Program-made: the position numbers and the translations under genes
From: Georgenia sp. SYP-B2076
GTDB lineage: Bacteria > Actinomycetota > Actinomycetes > Actinomycetales > Actinomycetaceae
Assembly (NCBI RefSeq): GCF_003991205.1
Contig: NZ_RXOZ01000011.1
Span: 186,001-250,000, forward strand
DNA length: 64,000 bases
Direction: 5' to 3'
Notes under the pieces: model-generated
What the model was told of the DNA's origin: nothing
Seen by the model: only the letters and a program-made list of their open reading frames with translations
Databases searched by the model: none
In this document: positions 21,442-29,678 of the stretch, one piece after another
How positions within the stretch are numbered: position 1 is the stretch's first letter
Layout: every line of letters begins with the position of its first letter

Positions 21442-21858
21442 TCACGCGGCACATTCCGTGCACACCGGCCGCCCTGCGGCGTCACTGGCCAGCCGGCTGC
21501 GGTGGTGGACTAGGAAGCAGTGCGTGCAGATGAACTCATCGGCCTGCTTGGGCACGACCACGACCGTGAGCTCCTCGCCCGACAGGTCCGCCCCGGGCAG
21601 CTCGAACTCATCTGCGGCGACGACGTCCTCTTCGTCGACGGTGGCCCAGCTCCCGACCTGGCCTCGCTCCTGAAGCTCTTCGAGGGAGTCCACATTGGCG
21701 TCGTCCTCGCTCTTGCGGGGCGCGTCGTAGTCGGTTGCCGCGCTAGCTTCCTTCGCGGGGCGTCGTCTTCGAGGCGGTAAGTCACTGTGGGGCGCCGGTT
21801 TGCCCTGACCGCCGCTCCTGCGCGCCGGCTTGGTCTCGTCCTTGGACTTCACGTTCAC
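21442..21858 (-). CDS. DUF4193 zinc-ribbon protein with extended N-terminus
   Basis: A 138-residue protein. The C-terminal two-thirds match the actinobacterial DUF4193 pattern: ATDYDAPRK, DSLEELQERG, FELPGADLSGEELTV, PKQADEFICTHCFLVHHRSRLA. Four Cys (111, 114, 133, 136) form a CxxC...CxxC zinc ribbon. Known DUF4193 proteins are near 100 residues and single-copy; this one has a ~40-residue basic, Pro-rich N-terminal extension. Function is unknown. The start is GTG, with weak G-rich sequence upstream. It lies between gap and the hemerythrin gene on the same strand. Confidence 0.88.
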   Translation of the reverse strand: MNVKSKDETKPARRSGGQGKPAPHSDLPPRRRRPAKEASAATDYDAPRKSEDDANVDSLEELQERGQVGSWATVDEEDVVAADEFELPGADLSGEELTVVVVPKQADEFICTHCFLVHHRSRLASDAAGRPVCTECAA

Positions 21859-21880
21859 TGCGCCGTCCCCCCGGGTGTAT

Positions 21881-22354
21881 CTAGGTGCTCAGCGGTGTGC
21901 CGACCATCTCGTGGTGGCCCTTGAGCAGCTCGGCCGTGTCCACGCCGGCCCGGGCCAGGGCAGGCAGGAGCACCTTCTCCTCCTTCTCCATCCGCAGCGC
22001 GAAGAGCAGCAGCACCGCCCGGGCCGCCAGGGCGGCATCAAATGGGGTAGCGGCCCTTTCGATGTGCTCGACCTGGCGCAGCAGGGCGCGGTGGTCGATC
22101 TCCATCGCGGCGACCAGGGTGTGTTCCCCGGCGCGGCGGGCGAGGTTGTGAAGGACTTCCTCCTCGGCGCGCAGGTGTGGGATGACCTCGTTGTCGAGGT
22201 GGTCCAACAGCTTGCGCCGACTGGGCTGGGTGTCCGTGCGACGCGCAACCGCCTCGATGAGGGCCGAGCCGCGCTGGGTCAGCTGCGACCACAGCTCGGC
22301 GTGGCGTCCCTCGGCCGTTCGGGGTGTCGAAACGGGCTTGTCATGGGTGCTCAT
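21881..22354 (-). CDS. hemerythrin-like (HHE domain) protein
   Basis: A 157-residue four-helix protein. Candidate di-iron ligands are spread as in HHE domains: H and E in HLRAEEEVLHNL, EIDHRALL, MEKEEKVLLP, and HHEM near the C-terminus. Such proteins bind O2 or NO or protect Fe-S clusters. ATG 22354 is chosen because GGGAG lies 8-9 nt upstream. The promoter region has a perfect TACAAG-N5-CTTGTA palindrome 19 bp from the start. The neighbouring upstream gene on the same strand encodes a SufR-like regulator, its likely controller. Confidence 0.87.
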   Translation of the reverse strand: MSTHDKPVSTPRTAEGRHAELWSQLTQRGSALIEAVARRTDTQPSRRKLLDHLDNEVIPHLRAEEEVLHNLARRAGEHTLVAAMEIDHRALLRQVEHIERAATPFDAALAARAVLLLFALRMEKEEKVLLPALARAGVDTAELLKGHHEMVGTPLST

Positions 22355-22372
22355 GGGACCGTCTCCCTTTTT

Positions 22373-22389
22373 TACAAGTCGTCCTTGTA
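22373..22389 (-). promoter_or_regulatory. candidate operator before hemerythrin gene
   Basis: TACAAG-TCGTC-CTTGTA: a perfect 6+6 palindrome with 5-bp spacer in an AT-rich promoter region, 19 bp before the start codon and next to a run of A (minus strand) that leads into the RBS. The 5-bp spacer equals that of the ACACT-N5-TGTGA-type sites reported for actinobacterial SufR, but the half-sites differ. Confidence 0.6.
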
Positions 22390-22801
22390 TTAACTCGCGG
22401 AAAGACGGAAGATGCAAGGGCCGACGGTTGGAGGCAGACGTGACCTACGGGCTCGGTATCCCGGGCATTGACGTCCAGAATTGGGCCTGCGCGGACGGGC
22501 GGCCGGTGGCCCGCAGCGACGACCGTGATCGCACCCGGTACCTCGGCCCGGGCGAGCGGGCGGCAGCGGCGCCGGTGGACGCGACAGGTGGCGTTCCACT
22601 CATGCCGTCCCGGCCCTCGGGGGGCCATCGCCACGTCCACACGGGAATGACATGGAGATGAGCGACGGCCTGAGGCGAGCGGTGCGCGTTTCGGCGGTCA
22701 GTCCCTGCCCGGAAGGAGCGAGCGGCCGGGGTGAGAGGGTGGTTCGCTCCAGCTCGGCGTCGTCGGGGATGACACCGAGCGGGTCCCCCGACGGGCCGGC
22801 G

Positions 22802-23476
22802 TCACTTCGCAGTGAACTGCACCAAGCATCCCTGGGGGATGGCGAAGGGCACCAGACGGGTGACTTCTACGGGGGCGCCGAGGCGTTCGAGCACCCCGCG
22901 GATCAGTCCGAGCTGGACCGAGCAGACGACGTCGCGGTGCTCCCGGGCGACCTCCAGGAATGGGCAGTGCCGCTGCAGCAGCGAGATCTGGTAGCGGTCC
23001 GAGGTGATCTGGGGGTCGAAGCCGATGCTGGCCAGTGCATCCACCAGCATGTTGATCGCCTCTGTGGCGTCAGGGGCCGGACCGTCCCAGGTTTCCATCA
23101 GGCGCTGCGCCCAGGCCTTCCCGGCCTGCTCGGTCAGCTCGGGCGATGCGGGCACGCGATCGGCGAGGACACCGGCCAGCACCTCTGCCAGTCCCCGGAA
23201 ATCACGCCGGGTGCCCAGCGCGTTGGGCTGTGGAACTGCGCTGAAGCGCAGCGGGGGGCGACCGGGAACGCTCTGGTGCCCGACCTGGCGCTGGATCAGG
23301 CCGTCCTGCTCGAGCCGGCCGAGGTGGAATCGGACCGTGTTGGGGTGCAGACCAAGATGGGTTGCCAGCTCGTGCGCGCCGAGAGGCTCCGACGAGTCAC
23401 GCAACGCATGCAGGACGCGGACACGACTGGAGACCGCACCTGTCGGGTCCCCGTCCACCTCCCCCGTAGCTCGCAC
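22802..23476 (-). CDS. SufR-like Fe-S-sensing transcriptional regulator
   Basis: A 224-residue regulator. Residues ~18-65 form a winged helix-turn-helix ([21 protein letters not shown], then RLEQDGLI). The C-terminal third carries C171 (HCPFLEVA), C185 (VVCSVQLG) and C217 (QGCLVQF), the spacing and context of the [4Fe-4S]-ligating Cys of SufR proteins. It probably binds DNA according to cluster status and so reports iron, oxygen or NO stress. It is upstream of and co-oriented with the hemerythrin-to-VOC array and divergent from ctaD by 151 bp. The GTG start is weakly supported. There is no suf operon in the window. Confidence 0.82.
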   Translation of the reverse strand: MRATGEVDGDPTGAVSSRVRVLHALRDSSEPLGAHELATHLGLHPNTVRFHLGRLEQDGLIQRQVGHQSVPGRPPLRFSAVPQPNALGTRRDFRGLAEVLAGVLADRVPASPELTEQAGKAWAQRLMETWDGPAPDATEAINMLVDALASIGFDPQITSDRYQISLLQRHCPFLEVAREHRDVVCSVQLGLIRGVLERLGAPVEVTRLVPFAIPQGCLVQFTAK

Positions 23477-23627
23477 TCAACCATCGTCTCATCCATCGCA
23501 CGCCCGCGCCCTGCCGGCATCTTCTGCACCCCAGGCCGGCGCCGTGGCGGCGTCCTCCCTCCGCCAAGACCTCGCCGGTCAAGACCTGGCGCTTCGTGCG
23601 CCGCGGCTACCACCCCCGAGGGGGCCG

Positions 23628-25445
23628 ATGATGGCTACCACCGCTGAGATTCGCACCCACGTCGTACCGGGTCTCTCCCCGCGCGAGCAGAGCCTGGGCA
23701 GGACGGTGGTCTCGTGGGTCACCTCCACCGACCACAAGGTGATCGGCTACATGTACCTGGTCACCTCGTTCGTCTTTTTCATGTTCGGGGGCGTGCTGGC
23801 CCTGCTCATCCGGACCGAGCTGTGGGCACCGGGGTTGCAGCTGGTGCAGTCGCACGAGCAGTACAACCAGCTGTTCACCATGCACGGCACGATCATGATG
23901 CTGCTGTTCGCGACGCCGCTGTTCACCGGGATCGCCAACATCATGGTGCCGCTGCAGATCGGCGCCCCGGACGTAGCCTTCCCACGGCTGAACATGCTCT
24001 CGTACTGGCTCTATCTCTTCGGCGGACTCATCGTCGTCGGCGGCTTCCTCACCCCCAAGGGCGCGGCGAGCTTCGGCTGGACGGCCTACAACCCGTTGTC
24101 CAACGCCGTGTTCTCCCCGGGTCTGGGCGGCGACCTTTGGGTCCTCGGCCTGGCGATGACGGGCTTCGCCACGATCTTCGGCGCGGTGAACTTCGTCGCG
24201 ACGGTCATCACCATGCGGGCGCCGGGCATGACCATGTTCCGGATGCCGATCTTCACCTGGAACGCGCTGATCACGTCGATCCTGGTGCTCATGGCCTTCC
24301 CGGTGCTGGCCGCGGCCCTGTTCGGCCTGGCGATCGACCGGATCTTCGGGGGCCAGATCTTCAACCCGGACGCCGGCGGGGCGTTGCTGTGGCAGCACCT
24401 GTTCTGGTTCTTCGGCCACCCCGAGGTCTACATCATCGCGCTGCCGTTCTTCGGGATCGTCACGGAGGTCCTGCCGGTCTTCTCCCGCAAACCGGTCTTC
24501 GGCTACAAGGGCCTGGTGTTCGCCACGATCGCGATCGCGGCGCTGTCGATGACCGTGTGGGCGCACCACATGTTCACCACCGGCGGGGTGATGCTGAACT
24601 TCTTCTCGCTGATGAGCATGCTCATCGCGGTGCCCACCGGGATCAAGTTTTTCAACTGGATCGGCACACTCTGGCGGGGCAAGCTCACCTTCCAGACGCC
24701 GATGCTGTTCTCGCTCGGCTTCCTGGCGACCTTTCTCTTTGGCGGCCTGACTGGGGTGATCATCGCCAGCCCGCCCATGGACTTCCAGGTCCACGACACC
24801 TACTTCATCGTCGCCCACTTCCACTACGTCGTCTTCGGCACCGTGGTCTTCGCGATGTACTCCGGGTTCTACTTCTGGTGGCCCAAGTGGACGGGGCGGA
24901 TGCTTGACGAGCGCCTGGGCAAGATCAACTTCTGGCTGCTGTTCATCGGCTTCCAGACGACCTTCCTGGTCCAGCACTGGCTCGGCGCGCAGGGCATGCC
25001 GCGCCGCTACGCGGACTACCTGCCCGAGGACGGCTTCCAGCTCTACCACCAGATTTCCACGGTCGGTGCCGCGATCCTGGCCCTGTCCACGCTGCCGTTC
25101 CTGTACAACGTCTACAAGACCCAGCGCGGCCCGCGCACCGTGTTCGTGGACGACCCGTGGGGGTTCGGTAACTCCCTGGAGTGGGCCACCGCCTGTCCGG
25201 TCCCGCGGCACAATTTCACCTCACTGCCGCACATCCGCTCCGAGCGTCCCGCGTTCGACCTGCACCACCCCGAGGTCGCGGCCATGGACCGGCCCGGAGC
25301 GGGCCGTGGCCACCTCGAGTCCGTCTACGCCAGCCCAGAAACCGAAGGCCGCAAACAGGTGCTTGACCAGCGCATCGCGCGCCAAGAACCGGACAAGCCA
25401 CGCGCCGAGCCGCGGAATACCGCAAGTGGCCTTGATGGCAGTTAG
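23628..25445 (+). CDS. ctaD: cytochrome c oxidase subunit I (orphan)
   Basis: A 605-residue heme-copper oxidase subunit I with twelve hydrophobic segments. Key ligands are visible: the heme a His in MHGTIMM, the Cu-B His in [10 protein letters not shown] with its Tyr, the HH pair in MTVWAHHMF, and HFHYVVFG for the two late hemes. Start ATG 23628 follows GAGGGGG; it is in frame with a second ATG. The hydrophilic C-terminal tail (~50 residues) is typical of actinobacterial CtaD. No subunit II, III or cytochrome bc genes are nearby, so this copy must use partner subunits encoded elsewhere. It is divergent from the SufR-like gene. Confidence 0.95.
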   Translation: MMATTAEIRTHVVPGLSPREQSLGRTVVSWVTSTDHKVIGYMYLVTSFVFFMFGGVLALLIRTELWAPGLQLVQSHEQYNQLFTMHGTIMMLLFATPLFTGIANIMVPLQIGAPDVAFPRLNMLSYWLYLFGGLIVVGGFLTPKGAASFGWTAYNPLSNAVFSPGLGGDLWVLGLAMTGFATIFGAVNFVATVITMRAPGMTMFRMPIFTWNALITSILVLMAFPVLAAALFGLAIDRIFGGQIFNPDAGGALLWQHLFWFFGHPEVYIIALPFFGIVTEVLPVFSRKPVFGYKGLVFATIAIAALSMTVWAHHMFTTGGVMLNFFSLMSMLIAVPTGIKFFNWIGTLWRGKLTFQTPMLFSLGFLATFLFGGLTGVIIASPPMDFQVHDTYFIVAHFHYVVFGTVVFAMYSGFYFWWPKWTGRMLDERLGKINFWLLFIGFQTTFLVQHWLGAQGMPRRYADYLPEDGFQLYHQISTVGAAILALSTLPFLYNVYKTQRGPRTVFVDDPWGFGNSLEWATACPVPRHNFTSLPHIRSERPAFDLHHPEVAAMDRPGAGRGHLESVYASPETEGRKQVLDQRIARQEPDKPRAEPRNTASGLDGS

Positions 25446-25515
25446 CGGCGCGTACCGATGGTTATTAGGCCCGGGTGTCCGCCGCCCAGGGGCACGAGGA
25501 GAAAGGTCCGTCACG

Positions 25516-25875
25516 GTGCCCAAGCATGAGGTGAAGGTCGGTCGTGCGTATGAGGAGCCGACAAAAGAAGATGGCATCCGCGTGCTGGTCGACCGCATCT
25601 GGCCCCGGGGACTGCGCAAGGACAAGGCCGGCCTGGACGAATGGTGCAAGACGATCGCGCCGTCGACGGCGCTGCGTAAGTGGTACGACCACGACCCGGC
25701 GCGCTTCGAGGAGTTCGAGCGCCGGTACCGCGCCGAGCTCGAGGAGACCGAGCGCGCCGCGGCCCTCCAGCACCTCCGTGACCTGGCCGAGCATGGGCCA
25801 CTGACGCTCATCACCGCCACGAAGCACGCCGACATCAGCGAGGCCAAGGTGCTCGCCACCCTGCTCCAGGGCTGA
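25516..25875 (+). CDS. DUF488 (YeaO-like) protein
   Basis: A 119-residue protein with the DUF488 signature: an early GRAYEEP, then DGIRVLVDRIWPRGLRKDKAGLDEWCKTIAPS, RKWYDHDPARFEEFERRYRAEL, and a C-terminal LTLITATKHADISEAKVLATLL. Its biochemical function is unknown. GTG 25516 is preceded by AGGAGAAAGG. It is 70 bp after ctaD and probably in the same transcript. Confidence 0.9.
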   Translation: MPKHEVKVGRAYEEPTKEDGIRVLVDRIWPRGLRKDKAGLDEWCKTIAPSTALRKWYDHDPARFEEFERRYRAELEETERAAALQHLRDLAEHGPLTLITATKHADISEAKVLATLLQG

Positions 25876-25917
25876 CTTCCCGCCTGGCCACGACCGTGAA
25901 CGGAAGGGAAAGAACCT

Positions 25918-25998
25918 ATGGAGGAGACGGTGTACCACCGCACTACTCCGGAACTGGCCGCTCGGCGCAGCGAGCTCGCTGCAGGCGTCCATGAGGTT
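25918..25998 (+). pseudogene. 5' fragment of a carboxymuconolactone-decarboxylase-like gene
   Basis: After a good RBS (GGAAGGGAAAG) and ATG, ~26 codons read as the polar N-terminus common to small AhpD/CMD-type proteins (MEETVYHRTTPELAARRSEL and onward). The frame then runs straight into the left-end repeat copy B at ~25996, where similarity ends. The rest of the gene is absent. The family call rests on a short segment. The clear point is truncation by the repeat. Confidence 0.45.
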
Positions 25999-26150
25999 GT
26001 CCGGCTCGTGGCCCGCGAATCTGCGGACCGGCACCCGCGGGGGAGTGGCGGGACCACCCCTCCTCATCTTGTTGTTTTGCGGGTCAGGCACTGCATGAAG
26101 TCCTCACCATCGCTGGGGCGGGCGATGCAAGGGCGTGACTTGCCCGAAGG
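25996..26150. repeat. left-end repeat, copy B (internal to E1)
   Basis: It closely matches copy A from 12668 to 12823 over the whole stretch, with small indels. There is no tRNA fragment beside it. It cuts the CMD-like gene on its left and precedes the Asp23 operon on its right, marking an old junction between two island segments. Confidence 0.8.
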
Positions 26151-26248
26151 ATGGCCTGAGGAAGACAAGACCCTCCCCAGTCAGTCGATGACTTGGGCGC
26201 GTTTGCTTCCCGGCGGAGTCGGCGGCCTGGCTGGAGCTGCTCGGTGGG

Positions 26249-26830
26249 CTACCCGGCCCGGGGTAGGCGCCGGCCGCGGCGGGCGACGGAGAGCTGGACT
26301 CGGCAGCGGGCGGCGTCGATCCCGAGGACGTGGTTCATCTCGGCGCTGACGCGTTCTGCGTGGTCGACGATGGTGGTGAGGTCGGCGGTGGGTTCCATGG
26401 TCGCGCTGAGGACGGCGACGAGCTCGCCGCGATCGTGGTGCACGGTGCCTCGGGTGGACCGTACGCCGGGGGTCTCCGCCAGGACCTGGGCGGCGGCGGT
26501 GGCGGCCGCGCCCGGGTCGATCCGGAGGCTCCCGCGACCGTGGTTGCTGGGCAGGGCGAGGGTGCCGACGTTGCGCCGGGGGACGTGAGCGACCAGCCAC
26601 CACAGCGCCAGGAGCATCGCCACCACCCCGGCCGCTCCCGCGGCCCAGGGCCACCACGGCGCCCCGACGGCGGAGGACGCGGTGCCCAGCGTGAGAGTGT
26701 CTGGCGCGGTGGGCCACACGCGGCCGAGCTGCCCGGCCCACCAGGCGACGGCGGCCGTGCCCGCGGCCAGGAGCAGCAGACCGAGCACGAAGGCGAGGAT
26801 GCGGTCGAGGGCGAGCACGGCACGGCTCAT
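26249..26830 (-). CDS. AmaP-like membrane anchor (alkaline shock response)
   Basis: A 193-residue protein with two N-terminal membrane segments (~8-33 and ~57-84) and a cytoplasmic domain (~95-193) resembling the Asp23-interacting region of AmaP proteins (VLAETPGVRSTRGTVHHDRGELVAVLSATM). AmaP anchors Asp23 at the membrane. It is the last gene of the minus-strand Asp23 operon, and its ATG overlaps the stop of the preceding gene by 4 nt, so translation is coupled. Confidence 0.8.
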   Translation of the reverse strand: MSRAVLALDRILAFVLGLLLLAAGTAAVAWWAGQLGRVWPTAPDTLTLGTASSAVGAPWWPWAAGAAGVVAMLLALWWLVAHVPRRNVGTLALPSNHGRGSLRIDPGAAATAAAQVLAETPGVRSTRGTVHHDRGELVAVLSATMEPTADLTTIVDHAERVSAEMNHVLGIDAARCRVQLSVARRGRRLPRAG

Positions 26831-27501
26831 GGCTCCCGCCCGTCGGTGGCGCGTCCCTTGCCGCGCACGGCGACGGTGACGCGTGGGGCGGGGTCGAGCA
26901 TGGTGAGCCGGGCGGCCACGGCCTGGCGGACGGCGTCGGCGATGCCGGCGTCGCCGATGGAGCGGATGGTGGTCGTGACCCTGCGGCGGGTCGCGATGGT
27001 GGAGGCGGAGATGACGCCGCCGACCTCCTCGGCGGCCGCGCTGGCCAGGCGTGCGACGTCACCGACGCCGAGGTAGATCCCGGTGCGGGAGCTGACGGTC
27101 ACCCGGGAGCGGACCCGGCGGCCGAGGGCGACGGCGATCAGCCACAGGCCCAGCAGGGCCGCGACGATGCCGCCGACGAGGAACCATGGACCGGGTCGCA
27201 GCCCGTCGAGCGCGACGAGGCCCGTCGCGACCAGCCCGGTGCCGGCGAGGATGCCGCCCGTGATCAGGGCGTCGAGCACCAGCGCGACGCCGGCGGCGAG
27301 GAGCAGGGTGGCCAGGACCGGGCCGACGACGCCGATGGCGCCGCTGCGCGTGGGCAGGCTCGCCGGCGGCATCGGCGCCCAGTCGTTCTGGTCGAGCTCG
27401 CCGGAAACGGCGGGGAGGCCAGCGCGACCGTCGCCGGTGCCGTCCGGGTGGGGTGTGCGGGCGCCTGGTGCCGAAACGGGCTGCGGGAAGGAGGTGGTCA
27501 T
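26827..27501 (-). CDS. DUF6286-type membrane protein
   Basis: A 224-residue protein: a ~50-residue polar Pro-rich N-terminus, two long membrane segments (~58-90 and ~103-127), and a C-terminal domain (~130-210) with SSRTGIYLGVGDVARLASAAAEEVGGV, typical of the DUF6286 proteins found in actinobacterial Asp23 clusters. It overlaps the genes on both sides by ATGA-type 4-nt overlaps. It probably works with AmaP in tethering Asp23-like proteins to the membrane. Confidence 0.8.
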   Translation of the reverse strand: MTTSFPQPVSAPGARTPHPDGTGDGRAGLPAVSGELDQNDWAPMPPASLPTRSGAIGVVGPVLATLLLAAGVALVLDALITGGILAGTGLVATGLVALDGLRPGPWFLVGGIVAALLGLWLIAVALGRRVRSRVTVSSRTGIYLGVGDVARLASAAAEEVGGVISASTIATRRRVTTTIRSIGDAGIADAVRQAVAARLTMLDPAPRVTVAVRGKGRATDGREP

Positions 27502-27863
27502 CGCACCCTCCGGGGCTCGTCCGCCACGCGCACGACCTGAGCGACGACCACGCGCACGGAGTCGACGTGCAGCCCGGCGAGGTGGTGCAGCTGGGTGGTG
27601 ACGGCGTCCTGGACCTTCTCCGCCACCTGCCGGGCCGGGGCCGGCCAGCGGATGGCGATCTCGACCGAGGCGCGCACGTGGTCACCGGCGATCTCGCAGT
27701 CCACCCGGGGGTAGGTGCGGCCAAGTGCGGTGCCGAGCGCGCCGGCGGTGCTGCCGGCGGGTGCGACGCCGTCGACGGTCAGGACCGCGGCACGGGCGAC
27801 CCGTTCGACCGCGCGGTCTGCGACCTCGACCGTCCCGCGTGCGTGGGTGTAGGGGCTAGCCAC
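27498..27863 (-). CDS. Asp23/Gls24-family envelope stress protein
   Basis: A 121-residue Asp23-type protein: GTVEVADRAVERVARAAVLTVDGV at the start and EIAIRWPAPARQVAEKVQDAVTTQLHHLAGLHVDSVRVVVAQV at the end, the standard helix plus beta-strand pattern. It starts 8 bp inside the preceding small membrane-protein gene and ends overlapping the DUF6286 gene, so it belongs to the operon. Confidence 0.88.
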   Translation of the reverse strand: MASPYTHARGTVEVADRAVERVARAAVLTVDGVAPAGSTAGALGTALGRTYPRVDCEIAGDHVRASVEIAIRWPAPARQVAEKVQDAVTTQLHHLAGLHVDSVRVVVAQVVRVADEPRRVR

Positions 27864-28035
27864 GGCCGCGGCCAGCGAGCAGCCCGGCCAGGTCGAGCTG
27901 GCCGGAGGCCACGGCGCCGACCAGCCAGCCGAGCGCGCCGAGGACGAGTGCGAGCAGGAAGCCGTTGAACCCGCCGACGATGGCGGCGAGGGCGAGCAGC
28001 AGGCCCGCGAGCAGACCGGTCTGGGAAGCGGACAT
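27856..28035 (-). CDS. small membrane protein (DUF2273-like)
   Basis: A 59-residue protein with two hydrophobic helices separated by a short Gly/Asn turn (GLLAGLLLALAAIVGGF, then FLLALVLGALGWLVGAVASG). Tiny DUF2273-type proteins of this size and topology are regular members of Asp23/AmaP operons. ATG 28035 is 2 bp after the stop of the upstream Asp23-like gene. Family call is from size, topology and context. Confidence 0.7.
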   Translation of the reverse strand: MSASQTGLLAGLLLALAAIVGGFNGFLLALVLGALGWLVGAVASGQLDLAGLLAGRGRG

Positions 28036-28037
28036 CC

Positions 28038-28430
28038 TCACTCCAGGTGGATGCGGATCGCCCCGGCCCGGCCGGGACGCTCGGGCGGAGAAGTCATGGG
28101 CGACGGCTCGGTGGCCAGGTCGTCGATGTAGACGTGCACCCCGGTCGGCACCAGCGCGGCTACCGCGCGGTGCACGTGCTCGGCCACCTCGGGAAGGGGC
28201 ACCTGCCAGTCCAGCACCGCCTGGTCCACCACCACGTGGACCTCGACGCCGCCGGGGCCTATGCGCACCCCGGGCACGCGGCGACCGGGTAGGTAGGTCG
28301 CCACCTCGCCGAAGGCGCCCGCGTGCAGGCGGGCCACCCCCGGGACGGCGAGGACCGCCGCGGCCACCGCGTCCGCGAGCTCGTGCCCCGTCGATACTGC
28401 GGTCGCCGCGGGCTCGGGGTCGGTGGTCAT
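28038..28430 (-). CDS. Asp23/Gls24-family protein
   Basis: A 130-residue divergent Asp23-like protein: HELADAVAAAVLAVPGVARLHAGAFGEVATYLPGRRVPGVRIGPGGVEVHVVV followed by the helix PLPEVAEHVHRAVAALVPTGVHVYIDDL. The order of strands and the final V-x-V-x-DDL strand match the family. Its ATG overlaps the stop of the upstream gene (28427-28430), so translation is coupled. The C-terminal ~20 residues are Pro/Arg-rich. Confidence 0.8.
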   Translation of the reverse strand: MTTDPEPAATAVSTGHELADAVAAAVLAVPGVARLHAGAFGEVATYLPGRRVPGVRIGPGGVEVHVVVDQAVLDWQVPLPEVAEHVHRAVAALVPTGVHVYIDDLATEPSPMTSPPERPGRAGAIRIHLE

Positions 28431-28912
28431 TGGACCCGTTGCTCCCGCTCGGGCTCAACGTCGTCCTCGGGCAGGTGCACGTCGGTCACGTTGATGTTCA
28501 CCTCGGTGACCTCCAGGCCGGTCATCCGCTCGACCGAGGCGATCACGTTGCGGCGGATGCCCTCCGCCAGGTCGGCGATCGCCACCCCGTACTCGGCGAC
28601 GATGCTGAGGTCGATCGCGGCCTGGGTCTCCCCGACCTCCACCGTGACACCCCGGGACTGGTTCGTGGTGCTGCCGGGGATGCGCTCGCGCAGCGAGCCC
28701 ATCGCGCGGGCCGTGCCCGAGCCCATCGCATGCACGCCGTCGACTTCATGGGTGGCGATGCCGGCGATCTTGCTGACCACCACATCGTTGATCGTCGTGG
28801 TTCCCTTGCTGCTGCTCAGGGCGGAAACGACGGTGGCGGTGCCGACGTTCGTGGCGCCAGTGGGACGGCTGGTCATGGCACCGCCGGTTGGGACCGCTGA
28901 CTGCTCGCTCAC
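28427..28912 (-). CDS. Asp23/Gls24-family protein, operon leader
   Basis: A 161-residue protein, the best Asp23 match here: TTTINDVVVSKIAGIATHEVDGVHAM, then TNQSRGVTVEVGETQAAIDLSIVAEYGVAIADLAEGIRRNVIASVERMTGLEVTEVNINVTDVHLPED. Asp23 proteins coat the inner face of the membrane and are induced by alkaline or cell-wall stress. The GTG start has AGAGGAA upstream. It is the first gene of the 28912-to-26249 operon, and the upstream gap carries a GGTGTCA-N6-TGACACC palindrome and a CRP-type site. Confidence 0.92.
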   Translation of the reverse strand: MSEQSAVPTGGAMTSRPTGATNVGTATVVSALSSSKGTTTINDVVVSKIAGIATHEVDGVHAMGSGTARAMGSLRERIPGSTTNQSRGVTVEVGETQAAIDLSIVAEYGVAIADLAEGIRRNVIASVERMTGLEVTEVNINVTDVHLPEDDVEPEREQRVQ

Positions 28913-28958
28913 GGGAGTTCCTCTCGCTCGTCGCTACGACTTGCCGACACACAGCCTG

Positions 28959-28978
28959 GGTGTCAGCGTCGTGACACC
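28959..28978. promoter_or_regulatory. GGTGTCA-N6-TGACACC palindrome
   Basis: A perfect 7+7 inverted repeat with a 6-bp centre, 46 bp upstream of the Asp23 leader gene. It is placed to act as an operator overlapping the Asp23 operon promoter. The cognate regulator is not identified; the divergent ECF sigma factor would not bind such a site itself. Confidence 0.6.
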
Positions 28979-29020
28979 TAGTGAGACGCTGTTGTCTGGC
29001 GATCCTCACGGTCCATGGAA

Positions 29021-29036
29021 TGTGATCTGCATCACA
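29021..29036. promoter_or_regulatory. CRP/GlxR-type site between Asp23 operon and ECF sigma gene
   Basis: TGTGATCTGCATCACA, a perfect TGTGA-N6-TCACA consensus. It lies 75 bp before the sigma-factor start and 108 bp before the Asp23 leader. In actinobacteria this consensus is bound by CRP/GlxR-like cAMP regulators. Confidence 0.75.
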
Positions 29037-29111
29037 CTGACCCGGAGTAGCTCATCGCAGTCGTGAAGGGGCGGCTCGTGGCCGCGAGGTGCGACCCAGC
29101 GGGGGAGGCCA

Positions 29112-29678
29112 GTGACCAGACCGCTTGCCCCCTCCTTGGCCGACCTGCCCGATGCCGTGCTGGCGCGCCGGGCGGCGCTGCGCGACCACGCGGCCTTCGG
29201 CGTCATCGTCGATCGGCACGGTCCGGCGCTGTATCGGTACAGCTACCGCATGCTGCAGCACCACAGCGATACCCAGGACTGTCTGCAGGAGGTCCTGGTG
29301 GCCGCCTGGCGCGGCCTGCCCGCCTTCCGCGGCGACGCCGAGCTGCGGACCTGGCTCTTCGCCCTGGCCATCAACCAGGTGCGGACCTTCCTGCGCCGCC
29401 GTCCACCGTCTACCCTGCCCGTGGAGGAGCTGCAGATCGCGGCACCGGGGCGTTCCGACCCTGAGCAGCACGCCCTGGCCACCGACCTGCTGTCCGCACT
29501 CGACCGGGCGCTGCGAGAACTTCCGCTCTCCCAGCGCTCGACCTGGCTCCTGGTCGAGATCGAAGGCCTCAGCTATGCCGAGGTCGCTGAGATCCGACAT
29601 ACCACCGTCGACGCCGTGCGCGGCCAGCTCCACCGGGCGCGCCAAAGCCTAGAAACAAGGTTAGAAGGATGGCGATGA
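29112..29678 (+). CDS. ECF-type RNA polymerase sigma factor
   Basis: A 188-residue sigma-70 family protein. Region 2: FGVIVDRHGPALYRYSYRMLQHHSDTQDCLQEVLVAAWRGLPAFRGDAELRTWLFALAINQV (~29-90). Region 4: LPLSQRSTWLLVEIEGLSYAEVAEIRHTTVDAVRGQLHRARQSLE (~138-183). GTG 29112 follows GGGGGAGG. It is divergent from the Asp23 operon and overlaps the next Asp23-like gene, so it probably directs RNA polymerase to this envelope-stress cluster. No anti-sigma gene follows; the downstream Asp23-like protein takes its place. Confidence 0.94.
   Translation: MTRPLAPSLADLPDAVLARRAALRDHAAFGVIVDRHGPALYRYSYRMLQHHSDTQDCLQEVLVAAWRGLPAFRGDAELRTWLFALAINQVRTFLRRRPPSTLPVEELQIAAPGRSDPEQHALATDLLSALDRALRELPLSQRSTWLLVEIEGLSYAEVAEIRHTTVDAVRGQLHRARQSLETRLEGWR

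Noticed and set aside
23607-25211. Long antisense frame across ctaD
   Set aside because: Glu/Arg/His/Gln-rich shadow of a conserved membrane-protein gene; no start signal.
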